Assembly: GCA_963579025.1 (NCBI GenBank)
Contig: CAUZFZ010000083.1
Span: 1 to 43,796, forward strand
Origin: CAUZFZ01 sp963579025
Lineage (GTDB): Bacteria; Planctomycetota; Planctomycetia; Planctomycetales; Planctomycetaceae
Direction of reading: 5' to 3'
Length of the DNA: 43,796 bases
This document shows, piece by piece, positions 37,818 to 43,796 of this stretch (position 1 is its first letter; the number at the start of each line of letters is the position of its first letter). The position numbers and the translations under genes are program-made. The notes under the pieces were generated by a model that worked only from the letters and a program-made list of their open reading frames with translations, was not told the origin of the DNA and did not search any database.

Positions 37818-38143
37818 AATTAAGGGTGATGAGTGAAGTATCACTGAGTGGAAGGCAACCGGGACAGATCAGGCTTCACCCTTCCACGGGCGCGGGCTTA
37901 TACGACTCGCCGGAAACCGGTGTCAATACGGAGGTAACGGCAGATTCAGGTCCCCAATACGTGGTCAGACGCCCGGCTGGCTGCTATTCTCCGCCGCTTC
38001 ATTGACCCCGGATTGTCGCTCGTTCTGTGCGCGCTGATGTCCAGTGGGAATTGAGCAAAGTCACAACATCGGACGCGCGGGACTGGACGACTTTTCTGGC
38101 CCGACGAGCGTGGATTCCAGTTTCAAAGCAGTGAGAAGGTTCC
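37818..38143. other. Intergenic region, no gene seen
   Basis: This 326-bp divergent gap separates the receiver-like gene and the small charge-polarised protein gene. It should hold promoters for both. I see no RNA gene, long repeat or terminator; a ribosome site GAGAAGG precedes the gene at 38144. Confidence 0.45.
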
Positions 38144-38641
38144 ATGGGAAAAAGTCGCCTCCAGATGCGGCGTGAAGTTGAAGCCGCTGAAACTCAGGAT
38201 GAGAGTGTTGCTGAAATCACCAAAGCGAAGCCGAAAAAGAAAGCGGCCAAGCGCAAAGCGGCTGTCCGTCGGACTCGCGAGAAGCCCCCGGAACGCAAAC
38301 GCGTCACGTGGGTCCTGTACAGCGGCAGTATGAAGGAGGAAGGCCGTTTCTCGTACGACCAGAAGGAAGCTGCCGACGCTCGGCTGACGGTCCTGCAGAA
38401 TCGAGGCAAGAAGCTGTATTTCATGCAGTTGGTCAAAGAACTGATCACCGAGGGTGCTGGGCCGATCACACCCGTTTCGTCCGACCCGGAACTGGATGAA
38501 GCCCCCGTGCGGGTCGATCCGGATGCCGAGAAACCGGCAGACGGTGAAGACGCTCTGGACGTCGATGTGGAAGCGGATTTCGCAGACGACGATGATGATG
38601 ACGATGCCGCTGAGCCTGCGGACGACGACGACGACGAGTGA
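38144..38641 (+). CDS. Small charge-polarised hypothetical protein
   Basis: The 165-residue protein is strongly divided: residues about 25-55 are basic (KAKPKKKAAKRKAAVRRTRE), the middle 55-105 is a compact segment (KRVTWVLYSGSMKEEGRFSY, then RGKKLYFMQLVKELI), and the last 50 are acidic with an Asp run. The ATG follows GAGAAGG and the gene ends in a strong terminator (38667-38698), so it is a true single-gene transcript. The basic part suggests nucleic acid or membrane contact and the acidic tail a histone-chaperone-like or disordered region, but I recognise no family. Similar lysine-rich small proteins are frequent in planctomycetes. Confidence 0.7.
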   Translation: MGKSRLQMRREVEAAETQDESVAEITKAKPKKKAAKRKAAVRRTREKPPERKRVTWVLYSGSMKEEGRFSYDQKEAADARLTVLQNRGKKLYFMQLVKELITEGAGPITPVSSDPELDEAPVRVDPDAEKPADGEDALDVDVEADFADDDDDDDAAEPADDDDDE

Positions 38642-38666
38642 CCGGTCATCGTTGAACACAAACGCG

Positions 38667-38698
38667 AACGGCGGCCCAATGCGGTCGCCGTTTTTTTT
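38667..38698 (+). terminator. Intrinsic terminator after the charge-polarised gene
   Basis: A 7-bp stem (AACGGCG, 38667-38673; CGCCGTT, 38686-38692) with a 12-nt loop runs into eight T (38691-38698). It lies 26 bp after the stop codon of the preceding gene. Confidence 0.88.
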
Positions 38699-38771
38699 GC
38701 GCACGCGAGACACCGACCTGGCTTAAACTGAACGTGGAGATTCGTCAGGCCGGTTCAACGACGAGTTACGC

Positions 38772-39611
38772 ATGACGAACAAGCCGCCGAATCACGCCGA
38801 TAGCGCGTCATCACTGAGTGCCAGTGAATTGCGACACTACCAGCAACAGGGATTCATCGTTCCTCAGTTTCGACTCTCCGAGGAACGTGTTGGTCAGCTT
38901 CGCGAAGCACTCGATCGTGTGATCGCAGATAACCCGGATCGGCGACCCGAGCAGTTGGTCAGTGTGCATATCTCCGGGAAGAACGCTGAGGGTGTGACCG
39001 GGCACGATGCCTTCATGCAGATTGCTCAGGATTCCGAGATCGTCGACATGGTGTCGCAGGTGATTGGGCCGGACGTGATCCTGTGGGGATGTCAGAGTTT
39101 CTGCAAACCGGCCGGTGACGGCATGGAAGTTCCCTGGCATCAGGATGGGCACTACTGGCCGATCCGGCCGCTCGCGACATGTACGGTGTGGATCGCGATT
39201 GATGACAGTGTCGTCGAGAACGGGTGTCTGCGTGTCGTCCCCGGCTCGCACCGCGAGCAAGAGCTGTTCGATCATCTGAAGGAAGACCGCGATGACATCG
39301 TGTTGAATCAGCGCGTCGCGGACGGCATCTTCAACGAAAGCGACGCTGTGGATGTGGAACTCGAAGCCGGCCAGATGTCGCTGCATGACGTGTACATGAT
39401 CCACGGATCGAATCCAAATCGCTCCACGCGCCGCCGGGCGGGCCTGGCAATCCGATATATGCCAGGCACGTCACTGTTTGATCGCAACTCCAGTGCGGCG
39501 GGCACCAACGCTGGCTACGCCGTGTATTTCGCGACGCGCCCCATCTGGCTGCTGCGCGGCGAGGACCGGACGGGAACGAATGACTTTCTCGTCGGCCACA
39601 AGGGAGCGTGA
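38772..39611 (+). CDS. PhyH-family Fe(II)/2-oxoglutarate dioxygenase
   Basis: The 279-residue protein resembles phytanoyl-CoA dioxygenase-like enzymes. The N-terminal motif LRHYQQQGFIVPQFRLSEE is typical. The iron facial triad is visible: His123 and Asp125 in VPWHQDGHYWP and His211 in YMIHGSNPNRS, with the 2-oxoglutarate-binding Arg in RRRAGLAIRYMP. Family members hydroxylate lipids, small molecules or halogenate them; the substrate is unknown here. It starts after the terminator at 38667-38698, so it has its own promoter in the 73-bp gap. The next gene lies 225 bp downstream, past a tRNA-like sequence. Confidence 0.88.
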   Translation: MTNKPPNHADSASSLSASELRHYQQQGFIVPQFRLSEERVGQLREALDRVIADNPDRRPEQLVSVHISGKNAEGVTGHDAFMQIAQDSEIVDMVSQVIGPDVILWGCQSFCKPAGDGMEVPWHQDGHYWPIRPLATCTVWIAIDDSVVENGCLRVVPGSHREQELFDHLKEDRDDIVLNQRVADGIFNESDAVDVELEAGQMSLHDVYMIHGSNPNRSTRRRAGLAIRYMPGTSLFDRNSSAAGTNAGYAVYFATRPIWLLRGEDRTGTNDFLVGHKGA

Positions 39612-39745
39612 ATCCCATCCCGTGGCGGTTTGATTCGCGATAACCGGCACAAGTGCACTCAGCGGCCGGGACTTCCGACACCCGTGTGCGAGGCTCGTGA
39701 ATCGCCAAAGCCGGCGGTTTGGACGGTCGACAAAGAGCGGTTGGA

Positions 39746-39818
39746 CGGCGCGGGAATCGAACCGCGTCACGCACGAGCCCGGGTGAGTGATCGTCTCGAC
39801 CGGGCTCAATCGGGCCGG
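39746..39818 (-). other. tRNA-like remnant or hairpin
   Basis: On the minus strand CGCGGTTCGATTCCCGCG followed by CCGTCCA looks like the T-arm and 3' acceptor end of a tRNA, but the T-stem lacks one base for perfect pairing. GGCCGGC about 60 nt upstream could pair with GCCGTCC at six of seven positions. The region between forms a perfect 8-bp hairpin (39775-39782 with 39800-39807) rather than D and anticodon arms, and I could not build a cloverleaf or name an anticodon. A decayed tRNA or integration scar is possible; chance is not excluded. Confidence 0.25.
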
Positions 39819-39836
39819 CCTCGTCACTGCTGCACC

Positions 39837-40712
39837 ATGAGCAAGCATCTCGAACAGATCGACGGTCTCGGTATCGACGGTGAGCTTCCGTATTGGAAGC
39901 AGGCCCAGGAACCACTCGCGTGTCTGATCTTCCTGTTGCCGATGCTGTTGGTTTACGAAGCCGGCGTGCTGTTGCTGGCCGGTGACAATGCAAACTCACT
40001 ACGAAACGGTGCAGATTTCTGGATGCGGTCGTGGCTCCAGAATGTGGGTCTTCAGGCGTTCATCCTCCCAGGTCTGGTTGTGTGCGCCCTGCTCGCATGG
40101 CATCGCTATGGAAAGTATCCGTGGCGGATTTCGCGTGAGACGCTGATCGGGATGTTCGCGGAAAGTCTGCTGCTGGCAGTCGGACTGCTCACGGTCGCTC
40201 AGCTACAGGACATGGCGTTCCAGTGCTGGTTTCCCGGCGATGTCCACATACGCGAGGGCGAACCCGGCGAACGGCCGCTGCTACTTGTTCCGGCCAATGC
40301 AGATGTGATGCCGGCTCCCGGACTGACGCACGCTCCGTCGCTGAACCAGTCAAGATCGTTGCCCGCCGCGGCGCTGGGGCCACGACTGGTCAGCTACGTG
40401 GGAGCTGGAGTCTACGAAGAGGTCATGTTCCGACTGGCTCTGTTGCCACTGTGCGTAATCCTGTTGCGATCATTGTTTCGCATGCCCGGCAAGTGGGCTG
40501 CCGTGCTGGCGGTCTTCGTGACAAGCCTGACGTTCTCGATCGCACACTACATCGGCCCGAGCGGTGAATCGTTCTCGCTGTTCAGTTTTACGTTCCGCAC
40601 GACGGCCGGTTGCTTCTTTGCCACGGTATTTCTCTTGCGAGGCTTCGGCATTACGGTCGGCTGCCACGCACTGTACGACGTGCTGGTGGGCATATTGACT
40701 GCCGCTGGATGA
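39837..40712 (+). CDS. CPBP-family (CAAX-like) intramembrane metalloprotease
   Basis: From ATG 39837 (MSKHLEQIDGLGIDGELPYW) the protein has 291 residues; the frame extends upstream to 39630 but that part overlaps the tRNA-like sequence and lacks family similarity. It has about eight membrane segments and the CPBP motifs: GAGVYEEVMFRLAL with Glu194, Glu195 and Arg199, SIAHYIGP with His237, and GCHALYDVL with His277. These proteases (Rce1-related) process prenylated or bacteriocin-related proteins or act in bacteriocin self-immunity in bacteria. A long soluble loop (about residues 120-185) is present. It ends just before the convergent hypothetical gene. Confidence 0.85.
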   Translation: MSKHLEQIDGLGIDGELPYWKQAQEPLACLIFLLPMLLVYEAGVLLLAGDNANSLRNGADFWMRSWLQNVGLQAFILPGLVVCALLAWHRYGKYPWRISRETLIGMFAESLLLAVGLLTVAQLQDMAFQCWFPGDVHIREGEPGERPLLLVPANADVMPAPGLTHAPSLNQSRSLPAAALGPRLVSYVGAGVYEEVMFRLALLPLCVILLRSLFRMPGKWAAVLAVFVTSLTFSIAHYIGPSGESFSLFSFTFRTTAGCFFATVFLLRGFGITVGCHALYDVLVGILTAAG

Positions 40713-40732
40713 CCGAAAGCTGACTCGGCGAG

Positions 40733-41995
40733 TCAGGGCTGTTTGACGATTTCCGGGATCCACGAACCGTTCTGGCGAGTGACTCGCACGACCGCAACTT
40801 TCTGCTGGTCGACATGGACAGGATTCAACTCGGGGACGTCTTCAAGGCCGAATTTCAATTCCGAGAACACGAAAAGCACGATCGCTTCTTCCTGGCAGCG
40901 CTCGTCTGCAACGAGTTCCGCAATGCTTTCCAGAACGGCCTCTCGTTTCGCGAGTGTTCTCGGAAGCTCTCTTAATCCGCTTTCAAAATTGTCGAATTCA
41001 TCAAGTGACGCGTCGCCGATCACACTCAAAACTGGCCGCAGAACGGCTAGTGTTGTGGGGCGTGAGACATCGTGTCCCGCACGCACCAGGGGCGATATCT
41101 CATAGTGAAGGTTGCGGTACAGGTTGTTGAATTCAGATACCAACTGTTCGCCATCTGGTGTTTCACGCAGTCCGTCGAATAACCAGATGTAACGCTCATG
41201 GCTCAGCCTCAGATTCAGCGCTCCGGTCGCCAGCAGCCGAAAGATGAACCAGGTACCACGGTTGTGTGCTTCCGAATGGTTTCGTGGAATGTGCGTGTGT
41301 GGGACGTAGCCACCTGGTGGCGCGGCGTACTCAATCTCAACTGTGTTGCTGCGCACCGTGCCTCGGGGTACACGTTCCAACAAGTCGCGGATTGGATCGA
41401 CTGTGCCGTCACCCACCCACTTCTGTGGATCATTGCTGGCCGTGGAGTAAACCCACGTGAGCCGATACTTGCCAGGTGCCGCAAACGTGCGCCAGTTCAT
41501 GGGCGGATAAGTCATGAAGTGGAAGCCATCGTCCCGTGAGTAGGGATCGAACTGCTCGCGTGGTTCGACAGTGACGAAACTTCGACGGCGTAACGGGTCG
41601 AGGTTCCCGCAGCCAGCGCCCCACCATTCCCCTTCGAACTCCGGCGGACCTTCAATTTCGAAATAGCAGTGCGGGTAACGCCGGCGCGAACCCGACCCGT
41701 CAACGCTCCCGAGAAGGATGACTGGTTCGGTCGAATCGTTCTGCAGCCACACCTGAATCTGCGGAACATCCCCAACGACATACTGCGATTTGATTCTGCC
41801 GATGACGGCCGAGACCGACAGATCCGCCTGTTCTGGGACAGGTTCGTCTTGCGGCACGGCAATCGCGGGTTTTGACACGATTGCACGAAAGTCTGATCTC
41901 GGAGGCGAAACAGTGAACGCTTGCACGGAAAATACAATGAGCGCAGCGACTGTCGCCAGAAACGCAATCGAGTGGCGGGATGAGCGAGCATTCAT
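40733..41995 (-). CDS. Exported hypothetical protein
   Basis: From ATG 41993-41995 (MNARSSRHSIAFLATVAALI) the protein has 420 residues; GAGGTGG lies about 8 nt upstream, which decides this start over the frame start at 42079. The first 30 residues form a signal peptide or membrane anchor. The part after it (VIGRIKSQYVVGDVPQIQVW, LQNDSTEPVILLGSVDGSG, FAAPGKYRLTWVYST) reads like a beta-sandwich of the kind used in intracellular or periplasmic Ig-like domains; the C-terminal 200 residues are helical. I do not recognise a family. Not obviously linked to neighbours. Confidence 0.7.
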   Translation of the reverse strand: MNARSSRHSIAFLATVAALIVFSVQAFTVSPPRSDFRAIVSKPAIAVPQDEPVPEQADLSVSAVIGRIKSQYVVGDVPQIQVWLQNDSTEPVILLGSVDGSGSRRRYPHCYFEIEGPPEFEGEWWGAGCGNLDPLRRRSFVTVEPREQFDPYSRDDGFHFMTYPPMNWRTFAAPGKYRLTWVYSTASNDPQKWVGDGTVDPIRDLLERVPRGTVRSNTVEIEYAAPPGGYVPHTHIPRNHSEAHNRGTWFIFRLLATGALNLRLSHERYIWLFDGLRETPDGEQLVSEFNNLYRNLHYEISPLVRAGHDVSRPTTLAVLRPVLSVIGDASLDEFDNFESGLRELPRTLAKREAVLESIAELVADERCQEEAIVLFVFSELKFGLEDVPELNPVHVDQQKVAVVRVTRQNGSWIPEIVKQP

Positions 41996-42127
41996 GAGTA
42001 TGCCACCTCGATCAAGGCGAATAGTCTGTTGAACCAAACGTAACCATGGCTGCACCAGAGACACTATCACTTCACTCATCCGCCGTGCAGTTGAGTTTCA
42101 CCTTTCTGTCTGCGGCGTGTACCACGT

Positions 42128-42200
42128 AAGGGGACGCGGATGACGCTGATCTTGCGGATGAACACGGATCAGCGAACATCCGCTGAATCCGCGTCCCCTT
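42128..42200. repeat. Nested palindromic element
   Basis: AAGGGGACGCGGAT (42128-42141) and ATCCGCGTCCCCTT (42187-42200) are perfect inverted copies. Inside are two more inverted pairs, CGCTGATC/GATCAGCG (42144-42151, 42167-42174) and GCGGATG/CATCCGC (42154-42160, 42177-42183), which interlock. It lies in the 420-bp gap 41996-42415 between the hypothetical gene and the transposase. Confidence 0.75.
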
Positions 42201-42216
42201 GCAGACGGCGCTTAGT

Positions 42217-42236
42217 TAGTTCCCGTCGGGAAACTG
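42217..42236. repeat. 20-nt palindromic repeat, copy 2 of 2
   Basis: TAGTTCCCGTCGGGAAACTG is an exact copy of the sequence at 4209-4228. Here it lies 17 bp after the nested palindrome and upstream of the transposase 3' end, so it may mark the border of the transposon flank. Confidence 0.6.
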
Positions 42237-43796
42237 GTATGTGGTCTGAATCGGCAGGGGCGGGGCAGGGAGCGGGCCGCCGAAGTTCGTGTGTTTGCTC
42301 TTCGGTTGCAGGTGTTGGACAGCAGCAACCGGTCATTCTGCAGATTCTATATGGTTCGGGCCTGCAGGGCGCGCATCGGGAGTTCGGATGACGCTTTCCA
42401 CTCCTGGCCCGGCACTTACGCAGCACGCTGGCTGCGGGCCGCCTGGCTCTCCGGGTTCGCCAGCCGGATCAGCACACGGCCCAGTGTATGCAGATTACGA
42501 CCCAGCACCGCAAGGCTCACGTAGCGCTCGAATCCCACTTCACTTCTGTCACGGCAGCGCTTCAGACCGTTCCCCGACTGCAGGCTCCCGATCGTCGACT
42601 CGACTCCCGGATGCGACTGCACTCCGGCGAAGTATTCCGGACCCGCCTGGGCCTCCTGTTCGACCGACTGCCTGGCTCCCGGCTTCGGCAGGCACACATG
42701 CGGCACCAGTTGTGACAGCTCCTGCTGGTTCGACGGCGAGTGGAAACCCCGGTCGAACGATGCCCGTTCGATGCGGTCTTCCAGACGTACCTGCACAATC
42801 CGCGTCTGTTCCACGACCACTTCCCTGTCGGTTTCAAAGCGTGACATCACATAGTGGTGTGTCATAAACCCGGCGCCGTCTTCGTAGAACATGACCAGCC
42901 GTCCGAACTGCACCGGCTGGCCGGCCTTGCCGCGTCTATAAAGCTGAGTGTGCGGTTCAAAGATGCTGAACAGCTTGTCTTCGTGCGGTACCGTTTCCGC
43001 CTGGAGCACACGTCGGCGGGCCGTGTCCTGCACACGCACGGTGCGGGCGATAAACGCCTGCAGCGAATCGTTTTCGTAGATATCGCTGCGCACAGCCGGC
43101 GGCCATCCCAGCTCGCACAGCAGTTCGCGCGCCCGTTCGATGATCCGGTCACTGTGTTTGAGCAGTTTTGTATAAGCGGCTTTCAGTCGCTTGTGATAGT
43201 CCTTCCCCTTGCGGGCCGCGATCCGTTCAATCTCCCGGGATGTCCGTTTGACCTGTTTGTAGAGATGCGCATGCTGCCGCCAGCCGGACAAGTCCGCCGC
43301 CTCAGCGAGTGGAAGACACAATTCAATAATCTTTCTCGCTCCGTCACGGATCAGTGTGCTTTCCGTGGGATAGTGAATCATCGTTTCGACGACCGTCGAG
43401 TCCGCCCGCGTGGTGCGTGCCGCGTCCGGAACCAGGACGTGTCCAGCCGCCACGATCCGATGACTGATGGCGTCGATGGTCTCCGGCCTCAGCAGGCAGA
43501 CATTGTCACGGATGCGCTGCCAGTGGAACGATGTGGACTCGTCCCAGGGGCCAATCTGCATCATGGCCCGCAGCTTGATGTGGTTCTCGGCGAGGTCCTG
43601 GAGTTTGTCATAGTCCAGGTTGCAGCCCAGCCGGACAGCTCCCAGAACCAGAATCTGCCAGTAGGTGAATCCTTCCCGGCCGACATCCGAGCGGGTGTGT
43701 TGATTGACGTCGGCCTCAATCAGGTCGAGGATTTGCACCCGGAGTCCCGGCTGCGAATAGACATGCTGCAGTGCGGCGAGAAGGGGGACGATTTCG
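42237..43796 (-). mobile_element. Insertion sequence of the ISNCY group, partial
   Basis: The mobile element is defined by its transposase at 42416-43796; its left boundary is somewhere in 42237-42415 and its right end lies outside the window. I see no terminal inverted repeat or target-site duplication that I can support. Confidence 0.55.
42416..43796 (-). CDS. ISNCY-type transposase, N-terminus beyond the window
   Basis: At least 459 residues are visible. The frame stays open through the right edge: the GTG at 43738 is internal, since the codons before it continue with EIVPLLAALQHVYSQPGLRV, family-like N-terminal sequence. A DDE-type catalytic set is visible: Asp in RADSTVVETMIHYPTES, Asp in ASFDRGFHS, and Glu in SHPGVESTIGSLQSGNGL. 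The N-terminal part FTYWQILVLGAVRLGCNLDY is typical of ISNCY transposases. The C-terminus ends with Arg/Ala-rich sequence. The element's 3' end should lie in 42237-42415 but I could not identify its terminal repeat. The gene looks intact as far as visible. Confidence 0.85.
   Translation of the reverse strand, partial: EIVPLLAALQHVYSQPGLRVQILDLIEADVNQHTRSDVGREGFTYWQILVLGAVRLGCNLDYDKLQDLAENHIKLRAMMQIGPWDESTSFHWQRIRDNVCLLRPETIDAISHRIVAAGHVLVPDAARTTRADSTVVETMIHYPTESTLIRDGARKIIELCLPLAEAADLSGWRQHAHLYKQVKRTSREIERIAARKGKDYHKRLKAAYTKLLKHSDRIIERARELLCELGWPPAVRSDIYENDSLQAFIARTVRVQDTARRRVLQAETVPHEDKLFSIFEPHTQLYRRGKAGQPVQFGRLVMFYEDGAGFMTHHYVMSRFETDREVVVEQTRIVQVRLEDRIERASFDRGFHSPSNQQELSQLVPHVCLPKPGARQSVEQEAQAGPEYFAGVQSHPGVESTIGSLQSGNGLKRCRDRSEVGFERYVSLAVLGRNLHTLGRVLIRLANPESQAARSQRAA

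Noticed and set aside
39746..39818. Functional tRNA gene on the minus strand
   Set aside because: T-stem is imperfect and no D-arm or anticodon arm can be drawn; listed only as a possible remnant.

Overview
The window looks like chromosomal DNA of a planctomycete (Planctomycetota; probably Planctomycetaceae-like, genus not determinable from sequence alone). The reasons are a DUF1592-type cytochrome/LamG protein paired with a DUF1552 protein, a DUF1080 protein, a Gfo/Idh/MocA oxidoreductase with a Tat signal, several large secreted proteins, moderate-to-high GC, genes scattered on both strands in short operons, and many intergenic palindromes. It is bounded by mobile-element genes: a divergent tyrosine recombinase at the left and an ISNCY-type transposase cut by the right edge.

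Layout. 0-2 kb: recombinase with a cluster of GTATCCA motifs before its start. 2.2-4.2 kb: Tat-exported intradiol-dioxygenase-like protein and a secreted protein. 4.2-12.3 kb: an export cassette made of a TolC-like outer-membrane lipoprotein facing a three-gene operon (GAF-HlyD fusion, HlyD adaptor, and a PqqD-like/M50 protease/HlyD fusion), with no ABC ATPase or RND pump among them. 12.3-17.3 kb: DUF1552 and DUF1592/LamG pair. 17.4-21.2 kb: ABC-2 permease and a Prc/Tsp-like S41 protease separated by a clear terminator. 21.6-27.2 kb: DUF454 protein and a 1719-residue TIR-CHAT-STAND NTPase-TPR protein. 27.5-34.2 kb: LutA-like Fe-S protein, ABC ATPase, M81 peptidase, IsdG-like monooxygenase with DUF1080 partner, YtoQ and an RluA-family pseudouridine synthase. 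34.2-42 kb: Gfo/Idh/MocA oxidoreductase, WD40 protein, receiver-like protein, charge-polarised small protein, PhyH dioxygenase, CPBP protease and a hypothetical exported protein. 42.4 kb to the end: transposase.

The most interesting object is the TIR-CHAT-NTPase-TPR gene at 22089-27248. In one chain it joins two effector types seen in bacterial immunity (a TIR NADase-like domain and a caspase-like CHAT protease) to a STAND-type switch and a TPR sensor, which suggests an NLR-like defence or cell-death protein. It also carries three unrelated long inverted repeats (57, 95 and 64 nt) inside its open frame, in probable loops. They look like intergenic palindromic elements that inserted into the gene and are translated. 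Further palindromic elements of other families lie between genes at 17.4, 31.1, 32.3, 33.0 and 42.1 kb.

The second system worth attention is the ABC-less export cassette, whose PqqD-like domain suggests a modified peptide as cargo; no precursor gene is evident. All assignments come from reading motifs by eye; no searches were run.
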